Of a DNA stretch of 64,000 nucleotides, positions 35,335-44,764 are shown piece after piece. The DNA comes from Acetobacterium malicum subsp. dehalogenans DSM 11527 (GTDB taxonomy: Bacteria > Bacillota > Clostridia > Eubacteriales > Eubacteriaceae): the NCBI RefSeq assembly GCF_000472665.1, contig NZ_AXAC01000014.1:1-64000 (forward strand), read 5' to 3'. A model generated the notes under the pieces. It did not search any database. It had not been told where the DNA came from and was given only the letters and a program-made list of their open reading frames with translations. How positions within the stretch are numbered: the stretch's first letter is position 1; each line of letters begins with the position of its first letter. A program made the translations under genes and the position numbers.

Positions 35335-36621
35335 ATGGGTAAGACAATAGCAGAAAAAATATTTGATGCACATCGGGTAGACGAGCCGTTTCCAGACACA
35401 CATGTATTAAAACTGGACCGGGTTTTCTGTCATGAAATCACCACACCAATTGCCATCACTGATCTGATGGCCCGGGGGATGGATCGGGTTTTTGATCCCA
35501 CCAAGATCAAGGCCGTTATCGACCATGTCACCCCAGCCAAGGATTCAAAAACTGCGGCGCAGGGTAAAATCCTCAGAGACTGGGCCCGGCGACATGATAT
35601 TAAAGACTTTTTTGATATTGGCAAAAACGGCGTCTGTCATGCCATCTTCCCGGAAAAGGGATTTGTCCGACCTGGCTACACCATCATCATGGGCGACTCG
35701 CACACCTGTACCCATGGGGCTTTTGGGGCCTTTGCGGCCGGAATTGGTACCACTGACCTGGAAGTTGGGATTTTAAAAGGGGTTTGTGCCTTCCATTTTC
35801 CTAAAACCATTAAAATTGTTCTCACCGGCGCCCTGCAACCGGGAGTTTATGCCAAGGATCTGATCCTCTTTATCATCAAAGAGCTGACGGTCAACGGCGC
35901 CACCAACATGGTCATTGAATTTACCGGTCCGGTCGTCGATGCGATGTCGATGGAATCCCGGATGACCCTCTGTAACATGGCCATTGAAGCCGGCGGCACC
36001 TGCGGGATCTGCTATCCCGATATGACCACTGTCGATTATCTGTGGGACTTTATCCAGGACGAATTTGCCACCAAAGCTGATGCCCTGGCCGATTATTCAA
36101 AGTGGGTTTCCGATGCGGATGCCGAATACGAACGGGTGCTGGAATACAATGTTTCGGAACTGCAACCGATGGTTACCGTGGGTTTTAAGCCTGATCAGGT
36201 CAAAACCGTGGCCGAAATGACCGGCACCAAAGTCGATCAGATCTATATTGGTAGCTGCACCAATGGTCGGATTGAAGATTTACGGATCGCCGCTGAAGTC
36301 CTCAAAGGCAAAAAAATCAGCGATAATGTCCGCGCCATTGTCAGCCCGGCAACACCAGCCATTTATTCGATGGCTTTAAAAGAAGGCATCATCGAAATCT
36401 TCCAGGATGCCGGCTTCTGCGTCACCAACCCCACCTGCGGGGCCTGCTTGGGTATGAGCAACGGGGTCCTGGCTGAAGGCGAAGTCTGTGCTTCCACCAC
36501 CAACCGTAATTTCAACGGCCGGATGGGTAAGGGTGGCATGGTTCATCTGATGAGCCCGGCCTCAGCCGCGGCGGCAGCCATTAGCGGCACGATTGAAAAT
36601 TCTTTTTTATTCAAGGCTTAG
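35335..36621 (+). CDS. leuC: Aconitase-family dehydratase large subunit (LeuC type)
   Basis: 428 residues, matching the short LeuC2/homoaconitase/dimethylmalate dehydratase group. Iron-sulfur ligands are visible: C in IGSCTNGRIEDL (about residue 306), and the pair in NPTCGACLGM (about 365-368). The MGDSHTCTHGAFGAFAAGIG substrate motif is at about 121-140. The best-known role is isomerising 2- to 3-isopropylmalate in leucine synthesis, together with LeuD. The same fold also serves citramalate, homoaconitate or 2,3-dimethylmalate dehydratases. Neither leuA nor leuB lies nearby, so the symbol is by family only. AAGGAG precedes the ATG. It is 13 bases from the small-subunit gene. Confidence 0.82.
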   Translation: MGKTIAEKIFDAHRVDEPFPDTHVLKLDRVFCHEITTPIAITDLMARGMDRVFDPTKIKAVIDHVTPAKDSKTAAQGKILRDWARRHDIKDFFDIGKNGVCHAIFPEKGFVRPGYTIIMGDSHTCTHGAFGAFAAGIGTTDLEVGILKGVCAFHFPKTIKIVLTGALQPGVYAKDLILFIIKELTVNGATNMVIEFTGPVVDAMSMESRMTLCNMAIEAGGTCGICYPDMTTVDYLWDFIQDEFATKADALADYSKWVSDADAEYERVLEYNVSELQPMVTVGFKPDQVKTVAEMTGTKVDQIYIGSCTNGRIEDLRIAAEVLKGKKISDNVRAIVSPATPAIYSMALKEGIIEIFQDAGFCVTNPTCGACLGMSNGVLAEGEVCASTTNRNFNGRMGKGGMVHLMSPASAAAAAISGTIENSFLFKA

Positions 36622-36634
36622 AGGGGAGATTGAG

Positions 36635-37156
36635 ATGAAGACATTTAAAGGAAACGTATTATTTTTAGATCGCAGTGATATTAACACCGATGAGATCATC
36701 CCGGCCAAATATCTGACCGAAATTACGAAAGAGGCGTTAAAACCGAATCTGCTGGAGGATCTGGTTTTGCCAGGTTTTTCCCGGGCTGATACCGAGGATA
36801 AGGCCGTCATTGTGACCCGCGAAAACTTCGGTTGCGGTTCATCCCGAGAACATGCGCCCTGGGCTTTGGAAGTCAATGGCATCAACGTCGTGATTGCCGA
36901 AAGTTTTGCCCGGATTTTTAGACAAAATATGTACAACTGCGGGATGTTCGCAATTGAACTGCCCAAAGAAACGATTGACGGCTTGTTTGCTAACTATGCC
37001 GGCAAAGCGGTGACCATGGCAGTTGATGTGGATCGTAACCAGATTACTATTCAGGCTGATGGGAAATCTGAAACGATTGACTTCAAGGTTGGCGAATTTG
37101 ATCAGACTCTGGTCAAAGAAGGCGGCTGGGTTGGCTACGCCGATAAGAATTACTAG
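36635..37156 (+). CDS. leuD: Aconitase-family dehydratase small subunit (LeuD type)
   Basis: 173 residues, the swivel-domain subunit. Characteristic stretches are SDINTDEIIPAKYLT (about 13-27) and NFGCGSSREHAPWAL (about 60-74), which positions the substrate. RQNMYNCGM follows. ATG 36635 was chosen because GAGGGGAG lies just before it; the frame extends further upstream into the large-subunit gene, but without a site. It forms the heterodimer with the LeuC-type subunit. The pathway (leucine, citramalate or dimethylmalate) is undetermined. It ends before a strong terminator. Confidence 0.83.
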   Translation: MKTFKGNVLFLDRSDINTDEIIPAKYLTEITKEALKPNLLEDLVLPGFSRADTEDKAVIVTRENFGCGSSREHAPWALEVNGINVVIAESFARIFRQNMYNCGMFAIELPKETIDGLFANYAGKAVTMAVDVDRNQITIQADGKSETIDFKVGEFDQTLVKEGGWVGYADKNY

Positions 37157-37192
37157 AATCGACGGGTACTGAATTTAATCATGAAAATAAAG

Positions 37193-37228
37193 AAGACTGC
37201 CATACCGCTGGGTTGGCAGTCTTTTTTT
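37193..37228 (+). terminator. Dehydratase operon terminator
   Basis: AAGACTGCCA (37193-37202) pairs with TGGCAGTCTT, followed by a T-run to 37228. Confidence 0.88.
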
Positions 37229-37358
37229 AGCACACTAAAGCAGCTGTAAGACGATGGTAGTATGTAGATGAGTCTCACAAAGAGCAGACCGTCGTGCTAA
37301 AATATGATCAAAATCAAGGTGAAAAAACGGAGACGGAAAGGGATTGCGTTATCGGGCA

Positions 37359-38624
37359 CTAAAAATGAGCATTCTTGTTGATGATGACTTCAGTGTAATC
37401 ACGGTACTGCTGATGCAAGGTCTGGATGGAAGGATTGGGTAGTTGTCCTAACTCAGTCTGGAGCAGAGTCCGCAATTCCTCGTAATGTAGGAAAAAGGAA
37501 GGGTAATCATCATCAAATAGAAATACATTTAATAAAAGCTCATGATAGTTTTCATTGAGATTATCCATATCGATCAGTTTGTTTAAGACTCGTTTTGTTG
37601 AAGGGTAATCACGTTTCAGAAAATAATATCGGGCCAGAGCGAAGGCGTATTTTTCAAATTGGTGCCGGTAGAAGGCTGCCTGAGAGTTTGCCCAGGGATA
37701 ATCATTTTCAGCCAGATAATCCTCTTCATATAGTAAAAGGGCCCGTTCAGTTTTTTTGACTGCTTCGGTATCAAAGGAATTATAGGGATTTACTGAGGTT
37801 TTAATCAGGTTTTTTAATTCATCAAGGTCAGTGTAAAAACGGTGTTCATCATAACAGTAAAAACCGTTGACCAACTCCAGTTGAAAGGATACATTCACGG
37901 ATTTCAAATCTTTCTTCAGATTATAAATGGAGGTATGAAGATGTTTGTTGGCTTTTTCCAGTTCGAGTTCCGGCCAGAGAGCTTCCAGTATTTCAGCTTT
38001 TGAAATATACTGGTTTTCTTTCTGCAGGATAAATGCAAACAGTTCTTCAGTCTTGCTGGTCCGCCACTTGATCGGTTTTAGGGCATTGTCGGTTAATGCT
38101 CTGAATTTTCCGAAAAAATACACAGAGAGTTCGGGTTTACCCACTTGTGGTGATTTCTGATCATTTATGAATTGTTGCTGATTCCTGATGGTGTCAATGA
38201 GTTTCTTTTCGTGCAGCTTGCGTTTGGTAATATCCCTGGAAACACCGGAGATCATGACGTGATTTGTATCGGTGTTGAGTTGGAGACGGGTAGAGATTTC
38301 GATGATTTTAATCGAGCCATCTTTACAGTATTGTTCGTATTCACTGAGATCATAGACGATGGCATCACTCCGGTCACCGTCAATAAACCGTTGATAACGA
38401 CGTAGACCTTCATTCTTGATTTTCTGCAGCGATTCCATGGTTAAGCAGTCTTCCAGGCTTTCAGCCATTGCTTCGGCGACGGTGAGTCCTCTGAGCTGGT
38501 AAATGGAGGGACTGACATATAAAAATTTCTTTAAAGTGAGATCAAAAACCCAGACGCATTCTTTGAGTTCTTCAACTAGGATCTTAAAATCTATTGTCAT
38601 CTCAGGTGTTGACTGTTTGCCCAT
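37359..38624 (-). CDS. PAS-domain regulator with winged helix and BTAD domain
   Basis: 421 residues. An N-terminal PAS domain (about 10-140, with VWVFDLTLKKFLYVSPSIYQ and ending SGVSRDITKR) is followed by a short coiled linker and an OmpR-like winged helix (about 165-265). The C-terminal bacterial transcriptional activator domain comes last (about 275-415, with LYEEDYLAENDYPWA and repeated helical hairpins). SARP/AfsR-type regulators share the last two domains; a PAS sensor in front is less common. The gene is divergent from a large chemoreceptor gene at 38923, with a 298-bp space between, and may regulate it. No ligand or cofactor residues can be named. Confidence 0.83.
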   Translation of the reverse strand: MGKQSTPEMTIDFKILVEELKECVWVFDLTLKKFLYVSPSIYQLRGLTVAEAMAESLEDCLTMESLQKIKNEGLRRYQRFIDGDRSDAIVYDLSEYEQYCKDGSIKIIEISTRLQLNTDTNHVMISGVSRDITKRKLHEKKLIDTIRNQQQFINDQKSPQVGKPELSVYFFGKFRALTDNALKPIKWRTSKTEELFAFILQKENQYISKAEILEALWPELELEKANKHLHTSIYNLKKDLKSVNVSFQLELVNGFYCYDEHRFYTDLDELKNLIKTSVNPYNSFDTEAVKKTERALLLYEEDYLAENDYPWANSQAAFYRHQFEKYAFALARYYFLKRDYPSTKRVLNKLIDMDNLNENYHELLLNVFLFDDDYPSFFLHYEELRTLLQTELGQLPNPSIQTLHQQYRDYTEVIINKNAHF

Positions 38625-38922
38625 TAATCATTTGCCTCCATAAAAATACGCTACTGTTTCGCGATATATTGCGCTGTCTTCAATAGTGATTGTTTCACTT
38701 TATTCTGTTTAGAATTTGTTGAGTTTATTATAGTATAATCCTAAACATTGCGGCTTTCAAGGGTTAAATATGAATAATTCCTAACTATTTATTTTCTCGT
38801 CTTTGACAAAAATATATAAATACTGGCACCTGCCAAGAGGTTTTAACATCAAAGAGTAATATATATTTAGAGAAGAGTAAAAAACAATAGCTGCATCTGA
38901 AAAACTGAAGGGAGTATGAGTA

Positions 38923-41900
38923 ATGAAGGCAGAAAGAAATGATTTAAAGAACAATCAGAATGGAGGTGAAGGTTTTATTGTAAAAATGCGCTTGACGACT
39001 AAGCTTATTTTGTTAACCGTGCTGACCCTGGCGGCAGCCGTTATTACTCTGGGAATTCTGGTGGTCAATAGTGGGGCAGCTATTATTGACCAGGAAACGG
39101 AAGCAGATGCCCTGGAATATGTAGAGGAATCGGCGGGCCTGATTGGGGCTGAAATCTCAGGAAATCTGGAAACCCTGAATGAGATCGCCCTTCGGGAGCG
39201 AACCACTGGTATGGATTTTGGGATCCAGGTGGCATCTATTTCTGGTGATGTGGAACGGTTGGGCTATCAGGATATGGCGGTGATTGGAACGAATGGCCAC
39301 GGTAAATATATAATTAGCGGCGGTGAGTTTGATGTACCCGATCAGATCTGGTATCAGGAAGCGTTAAAGGGTAATGCTTACGTTTCAGATGTGGCCATCA
39401 GTCAGGTAACGAAAAAGCCGGCGGTTTTTGAAGTAGTACCCATCAAAAAAGATAATCAGATTGTAGGCGTGCTCCTGGGAAGACGGGATGCCAATTTTTT
39501 AAGCGCTATTACCAATTCCCTCGGCGACGGTAAAATTAAATACGGCTATGTGATCAGTGCCAGTGGTGGCATGATGGCTCATCCCAGCGAAGAAATAGTC
39601 ATGAACCAGACCAATGTTTTTGCCAATATTGAGAAAGACGGACCGCAGGGCTTTGGCGCTATGTTTAAAGCATTAGGATCAAACGAAGTTGCTGCTTTTG
39701 AATATGAATATAACGGTGAAACTAAACTGGCCTTTGTGGCACCTATCCCGGAAACCGATTGGACCCTGGTTATCACTGAGTCCGAAGCTGCCATGCTGGC
39801 ACCGATTGTGCAACTGCGTAATACGATCATCATTTTTGCAATAGCGATTCTGGTAGCTGGGGCGGTGGTTTCTTATATTATTTCCCGGCGTATTGCCAAA
39901 CCGGTGATTGCCGCCAATGTGCTGATCAAGGAAATCAATGCCGGTCACCTGGGTGAGCGGCTGGAAATCACCTCCAAAGATGAAGTTGGCGAAATGACTG
40001 ATTCCCTCAATCAACTGGCTGATACCTTCCAGTTTGGGATTATTGGTCTGTTGAAGAAAATTTCAAATGGCGATGTTTCATCTGTTATTGAGGTTACAGA
40101 CCCAACGAATGAGGTGATCCCGGTTCTCAAACTGACGGTAGAAACGATCCGGTCATTGATCGATGAAGCCACGATGCTGTCTAATGCAGCGCTGGCCGGT
40201 CATTGGGAAACCCGTGGCGATGCTGATGCCTTTAATGGCGGCTTTAAAGAAATCGTTCAGGGTGTTAACGCGACTCTGGATACGGTGGTGGACAAGATGG
40301 TCTGGTATGAAGCAATTATCGATTCAGTGCCTTTTCCGCTACACGTTACTGATAACGATATGAAATGGGCATTTATGAACAGGGCATTTGAAGATCTGAT
40401 GATTGACGGTAAGGTAATCAAAGATCGGGCTTCCGCAGTCGGCATGGATTGCCACAATGCGGGAGCAAATATTTGTCAGACTGAAGGCTGTGGAATCCGC
40501 CGTTTGGTTGATCAGGGCATCGGTGAGACCTACTTTGAATGGTGTGGTCGGAATAATAAGCAGGATACGGCTTATCTGAAAAATGCCAAAGGTGAAAACG
40601 TCGGTTTTGTCGAAATCGTCTCCGATCTGACCCCGATGATCCGGGTGAGCAATTATACCAGCAACGAGGTAGCCAGACTGGCTAATAATCTGACCTGTCT
40701 GGCCCAGGGTAATCTGGAGTTTGATCTGGAAATCGGTCAGGCGGATGAGTACACTTCGGAAGTCAGTGCGCAGTTTGCTGAGATCCGCAATAGTTTGTCG
40801 GACGTGAAAGATTCGGTTGATCATCTGATTGCTGATGCCACGATGCTGGCTCAGGCCGGTATTGAAGGACAGTTAGATACCCGGGCCGATGCCAACCAGC
40901 ATCAGGGCGACTTTGCTAAAATTGTTGACGGTGTCAATGCCACCCTGGATGCTGTGGTAGCGCCAATTCAGGAAGCTTCATCAACGCTCAAAGAACTCGC
41001 CAAGGGGAACCTCAATACAGGGATGGTGGGGAATTATAACGGCGACTATACCCAGATTAAAGACGACATGAACCAGACGGTGACCTTCCTGAAACGCTAT
41101 GTTGATGAAATTTCAGATACCCTTAATGAAATCGGGCAGGGGAACCTGACGCTGGAAATAACCGATGATTATCTGGGCGACTTCCAAGCCATTAAGACTG
41201 CGCTAAACGAGATCACGACAAATCTCAGCACCACCATGGCGGATATCAATGAAGCCGCCGGTCAGGTAGAAGCTGGTGCGCTCCAGATTTCTGATGGTGG
41301 CCAGGCTCTGTCACAGGGAACCACGGAACAGGCCAGCTCGATCCAGGAACTTACGGCTTCCATGGAAGAAGTAGCTGGTGAAACGATGCGAAATGCAAAA
41401 AATGCCAATAACGCCAATGAACTGGCGTCTGAAGTTAAAACCAATGCTGAGGTTGGTAACCGGCAAATGGCTCAAATGGTTTCAGCGATGGTGGAAATCA
41501 ATGAGGCGTCCAGTAATATTTCTAAAATCATTAAGGTTATTGATGATATCGCCTTCCAGACCAATATTCTGGCTCTCAACGCCGCGGTGGAAGCGGCCCG
41601 AGCCGGGCAACATGGCAAGGGTTTTGCAGTAGTGGCCGAAGAAGTACGGACCCTGGCGGCCCGAAGTGCTGATGCCGCCAAGGAAACAACCGCATTGATC
41701 GAGGGCTCGATTTCGAAAACTGAAGCGGGTTCAAAAATTGCTGGACAAACGGCCGATAGCTTAAAAGAAATCCTCAATCAAATTGAGAAGGTCACCAGTC
41801 TGGTCGGTGATATTGCCCGGGCATCCAATGACCAGGCATCGGAAATTGCTCAGATCAACCAGGGGATTGAACAGGTTTCCCAGGTGGTGCAAACCAATTC

Positions 41901-42108
41901 CGCCACCGCCGAAGAAAGTGCCGCCGCCAGTGAGGAGCTTTCTGGTCAGGCGGAAATCTTAAAACAGATGGTGGGTGCCTTCCGTCTCAAAGGTAAGCGT
42001 TTGGGCAGTAGTAACAGAACCCCGGCGCAACCGGCACCAAAGCTAGTAAGTTCATCGTCGCCAAAGATTGATATCTTCTTGGATGACGTAGAAATGGACA
42101 AGTATTAA
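38923..42108 (+). CDS. Large methyl-accepting chemotaxis protein with Cache and cysteine-bearing PAS domains
   Basis: 1061 residues. About 20 polar residues precede the first membrane helix (LTTKLILLTVLTLAAAVITL). A dCache-type extracellular domain (about 50-300), a second helix (about 305-325) and HAMP follow. A PAS domain (about 465-600) carries C510, C518 and C523 in the same C-x7-C-x4-C spacing as the receptor at 13906. Tandem HAMP-like modules and the signalling domain ([20 protein letters not shown]) come next, with a proline-rich tail. ATG 38923 follows GAAGGGAG. A GGAGGTGAAGG lies inside the frame at 38962, but no standard start codon fits it. It would sense both an external ligand and an internal redox or metal signal (inference). 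Confidence 0.9.
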   Translation: MKAERNDLKNNQNGGEGFIVKMRLTTKLILLTVLTLAAAVITLGILVVNSGAAIIDQETEADALEYVEESAGLIGAEISGNLETLNEIALRERTTGMDFGIQVASISGDVERLGYQDMAVIGTNGHGKYIISGGEFDVPDQIWYQEALKGNAYVSDVAISQVTKKPAVFEVVPIKKDNQIVGVLLGRRDANFLSAITNSLGDGKIKYGYVISASGGMMAHPSEEIVMNQTNVFANIEKDGPQGFGAMFKALGSNEVAAFEYEYNGETKLAFVAPIPETDWTLVITESEAAMLAPIVQLRNTIIIFAIAILVAGAVVSYIISRRIAKPVIAANVLIKEINAGHLGERLEITSKDEVGEMTDSLNQLADTFQFGIIGLLKKISNGDVSSVIEVTDPTNEVIPVLKLTVETIRSLIDEATMLSNAALAGHWETRGDADAFNGGFKEIVQGVNATLDTVVDKMVWYEAIIDSVPFPLHVTDNDMKWAFMNRAFEDLMIDGKVIKDRASAVGMDCHNAGANICQTEGCGIRRLVDQGIGETYFEWCGRNNKQDTAYLKNAKGENVGFVEIVSDLTPMIRVSNYTSNEVARLANNLTCLAQGNLEFDLEIGQADEYTSEVSAQFAEIRNSLSDVKDSVDHLIADATMLAQAGIEGQLDTRADANQHQGDFAKIVDGVNATLDAVVAPIQEASSTLKELAKGNLNTGMVGNYNGDYTQIKDDMNQTVTFLKRYVDEISDTLNEIGQGNLTLEITDDYLGDFQAIKTALNEITTNLSTTMADINEAAGQVEAGALQISDGGQALSQGTTEQASSIQELTASMEEVAGETMRNAKNANNANELASEVKTNAEVGNRQMAQMVSAMVEINEASSNISKIIKVIDDIAFQTNILALNAAVEAARAGQHGKGFAVVAEEVRTLAARSADAAKETTALIEGSISKTEAGSKIAGQTADSLKEILNQIEKVTSLVGDIARASNDQASEIAQINQGIEQVSQVVQTNSATAEESAAASEELSGQAEILKQMVGAFRLKGKRLGSSNRTPAQPAPKLVSSSSPKIDIFLDDVEMDKY

Positions 42109-42125
42109 TAGCATCGACTCAATTA

Positions 42126-42165
42126 AAAAGCAACCTCGGCGTTTTATACGTCCAGGTTGCTTTTA
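42126..42165. terminator. Terminator between chemoreceptor and hydrolase genes
   Basis: AAAAGCAACCT pairs with AGGTTGCTTTT; it is bordered by A- and T-runs and lies between convergent genes. Confidence 0.8.
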
Positions 42166-43209
42166 TTATCGGTGGATTAAATCTTTTAAAATCGTCAGCA
42201 CCGCCTCCGGTTCCTCAAAGATGGGGCTGTGGGCGGAGTCTTCAAAAAGATAGAAATGCTTTTCCGGAGCCTGGATTTCTTCCAGATAAACCTCGGACAG
42301 ATGATGATTGACGGTGTAATCATAAACACCGGAAAAAAACAGGACAGGAAGCTTCAGCCGGGTGACAATGTCACTGAGATTGGCCTGCCGGAATTCGTCG
42401 TTGAGGACGGTGTTTTGAGAAAATGCTTTGCCTTGCCAGATCTGGATCTTCTCCTTTAGCATATATTCCCGGTGCGTCATCACGGCCAGAAAAATCCCGG
42501 TAATCACCGAATACATTGTATGGGTGGTACCAATCCCGGCCTCATGCATCACCTGATCCCGAATTCGTTCGTAGGCGGCGGTGCCGTAAGGGGCTTTTTT
42601 TAGTAGTTCCAGGTTTTTCTTATCATCGGTATAGAAGTCCAGCATAAATTCATAGGCTAACTCCTCCGACAGGGGCAGATTGACCGACTGAGCTACCCCA
42701 ATATAGGCATGGTAAAGCTCAGGTGCCTGGGCGGCGGCCTGAATCCCGACATAGGTCCCAAAGGAGTGAGCCATCAAATAGATTTTATTCTGCTGAAACC
42801 GTTGACGCAGATACTGGGTTACCGCAATGGTATCGGCCACCATCTGGGCGGTGGTCATCGTCTCCGGGGAAATTTTAGTATTGTATGATAGTCCGGCACC
42901 CCGCTGATCCCACCACACGACGGTAAAGAGTTCGTCGAGGCGGGAAGGATGACTGGCGTTCAGCCAATATTCGGGCATCCCCGGGCCACCATGGACAAAG
43001 AGCAGCACCGGCCGGGTCGGGTCTCGGGTTTTAATGATCATCCCCATTTCTACCCCGTTAATTGGGACCCAGGATTTTTCTGACAAACTGCCCGGCAGTA
43101 CCTGGCCGTTGATATCGCTAAAGGGAATCATTTTACCGGAAACGAAGAGCATCAGCAGAATGGTGACAATGCTGATGAAAGTCAGTAGCAGAATAAAAAA
43201 TAGCACCAT
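42166..43209 (-). CDS. Membrane-anchored alpha/beta hydrolase, proline-iminopeptidase-like
   Basis: 347 residues. An N-terminal hydrophobic anchor (VLFFILLLTFISIVTILLML) is followed by an alpha/beta hydrolase domain. The oxyanion motif HGGPG, followed by WWDQRGAG, is the pattern of proline iminopeptidases and related hydrolases. The nucleophile is in MAHSFGTYVG; a late D (GVYDYTVNHH) and H (EDSAHSPIF) complete the triad. ATG 43209 was preferred because AGAGGACC lies before it. The upstream space to 43492 contains the terminator of the neighbouring gene. The substrate is unknown. Confidence 0.82.
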   Translation of the reverse strand: MVLFFILLLTFISIVTILLMLFVSGKMIPFSDINGQVLPGSLSEKSWVPINGVEMGMIIKTRDPTRPVLLFVHGGPGMPEYWLNASHPSRLDELFTVVWWDQRGAGLSYNTKISPETMTTAQMVADTIAVTQYLRQRFQQNKIYLMAHSFGTYVGIQAAAQAPELYHAYIGVAQSVNLPLSEELAYEFMLDFYTDDKKNLELLKKAPYGTAAYERIRDQVMHEAGIGTTHTMYSVITGIFLAVMTHREYMLKEKIQIWQGKAFSQNTVLNDEFRQANLSDIVTRLKLPVLFFSGVYDYTVNHHLSEVYLEEIQAPEKHFYLFEDSAHSPIFEEPEAVLTILKDLIHR

Positions 43210-43393
43210 GATTCGGTCCTCTTTCCAATGAATTTTTGAGGAGTGTCGCACTTAAACAGCCAACGCTTCGATTGACAGGATGTTTCGATTATATCGGAAC
43301 ACTTTGCAGGCGTCAAGCGGGAAGTGGGTTCTCAACAATAAGATTGGCAGGGCTGACTTGAACCGCGAGATCCGGCGTCATCAAAAAATCATT

Positions 43394-43430
43394 GAGGCTG
43401 ATTCCGCATTACTGGTGCAGAATCAGCCTC
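43394..43430 (-). terminator. Terminator of the zinc-ribbon gene
   Basis: GAGGCTGATTC (43394-43404) pairs perfectly with GAATCAGCCTC (43420-43430). T-rich tracts follow on both strands. Confidence 0.75.
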
Positions 43431-43492
43431 TGTTTCGTTTTTTTATGGTCATTGGTTCGAACTCCCTTCTGGTTTGGTTGCAGTAATTTTAG

Positions 43493-44440
43493 TCAGGGCA
43501 CATAGGTGCAAAGATAACCATTGATATAGATGGCATTGTCACCCAGGGGGTTACAGTCGATGTAGAGCTGGTCGCCGCCAGTATAAACGGTGCCAATGGT
43601 GCCGTTTGTTCCGGTGGTTACAGTTGAAGAGTAATAATCATAATAATAGTCGCTGCCGCCATCAGTTACCAGTAACATGCCATTGCTGAACTGATAATAA
43701 AGGGTAAATCCGCTGCCGTCGGTCCACTGCCATGTTCCGCTGATGTTATTTTCGAACTGCTGCCATTCACTGACTTCGGGCTCTACGGTAACTGCCGGGG
43801 TAGTCGTAGCTGCTGGTTGCTGAGTTGTGGCCTGTTGCGGAATGGTGATGGTGAAGGAGCCTGTTTTGATACCACTTGTATTGCCATTCTTGTCAATCGC
43901 AATACTCTTCAGGGTGGTCGTCGTGTTTAGCACGATGGCACTGTCATAACGGCTGGATTTGTCAGTCGGGTCGCTGCCGTCAATGGTAAAATACACAACA
44001 ATTTCCTCACCGGCGGGCTTGTTGATTTCAACTTTCTGAGACGAGGTGTAACTGCCTTCGTTTAAGGAATAAGAAGGCAACTCGATGGTCCCCTGTTTTC
44101 CCCCTGTCAATCCCTGGGTGCTGTGATTGGCAGCGGTGTTAGTTGAATTTGAAATGAGCCTGCTTCCGAGACTAAACCATAAAAACGTTGCACCGCCGAT
44201 TAAAACAACTACCCCCAGCAGAACCGACAGGATGATAATCGCCGTCTTCTGGGATCCGCTCGACGATGTTTTTGGGGGCCTGGGAATTTGAGCTGATACC
44301 ATTGGAACCGGTTGAATCGGATCTTGCGGAACCAGCATGGCATTGGCGGTTGATTCGGTATCAAAGCCGCAATTTCCACAGAATGGTTCGCCAGGTTCCA
44401 GTTTTGCTCCGCACTTTGGACAAAATTCTGAGTCTTTCAT
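43493..44440 (-). CDS. Zinc-ribbon, single-pass membrane protein with chitobiase-like (CHB_HEX) domain
   Basis: 315 residues. An N-terminal zinc ribbon (FCPKCG...FCGNCGF, residues about 6-27), a proline-rich linker and one membrane helix (IIILSVLLGVVVLIGGATFL, about 70-90) come first. An extracellular part follows with an FN3/chitobiase C-terminal-like module (VVYFTIDGSDPTDKSSRYD). The protein ends with a tyrosine-rich domain containing YYYDYYSS. ATG 44440 has GGGAGGTG at good spacing; the GTG three codons earlier lies inside that site. The function is unknown. The domain order resembles other Firmicute cell-surface sensor-like proteins that keep a zinc ribbon in the cytoplasm. Confidence 0.75.
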   Translation of the reverse strand: MKDSEFCPKCGAKLEPGEPFCGNCGFDTESTANAMLVPQDPIQPVPMVSAQIPRPPKTSSSGSQKTAIIILSVLLGVVVLIGGATFLWFSLGSRLISNSTNTAANHSTQGLTGGKQGTIELPSYSLNEGSYTSSQKVEINKPAGEEIVVYFTIDGSDPTDKSSRYDSAIVLNTTTTLKSIAIDKNGNTSGIKTGSFTITIPQQATTQQPAATTTPAVTVEPEVSEWQQFENNISGTWQWTDGSGFTLYYQFSNGMLLVTDGGSDYYYDYYSSTVTTGTNGTIGTVYTGGDQLYIDCNPLGDNAIYINGYLCTYVP

Positions 44441-44621
44441 GAATTTCACCTCCCTTCCACAGTGTGAAGGCTTTTGCGGTCATTTATACTAACTACATAC
44501 CCGTCCGATTTGAAATATATCATCATCTCAATCGCCAATTAAAAAAAGTGACCGTGAGAAATTTCTGATTAATGCGGGTGTTTGGTAATTTAAAATGATT
44601 CCATTGATTGCTGATATCAGC

Positions 44622-44650
44622 TTACCAATTTGGTTGGATGATGGTATAAT
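44622..44650 (+). promoter_or_regulatory. Promoter of the diguanylate cyclase gene
   Basis: TTACCA (44622-44627), 17 bp, TATAAT (44645-44650). The 324-base gap around it (44441-44764) shows no c-di-GMP riboswitch pattern. Confidence 0.5.
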
Positions 44651-44764
44651 AAAGAAAAGTGTTAAGGAATGCGAAAAAAAAGCGTGTCTTATGTGCAGAG
44701 CTATGAATGAGCCGATAGCAGCGGCATGGGCTGTGGTGTATAATTGATCGACAGGAGATTGACG

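Noticed and set aside
38823-38836. TGGCAC at 38824 upstream of the large chemoreceptor as a sigma-54 promoter
   Set aside because: No TTGC follows at five bases; the sequence reads CTGCCA, making a small palindrome instead.
44441-44764. c-di-GMP riboswitch before the diguanylate cyclase genes (also 49039-49812)
   Set aside because: No GEMM-type conserved core could be found on either strand.
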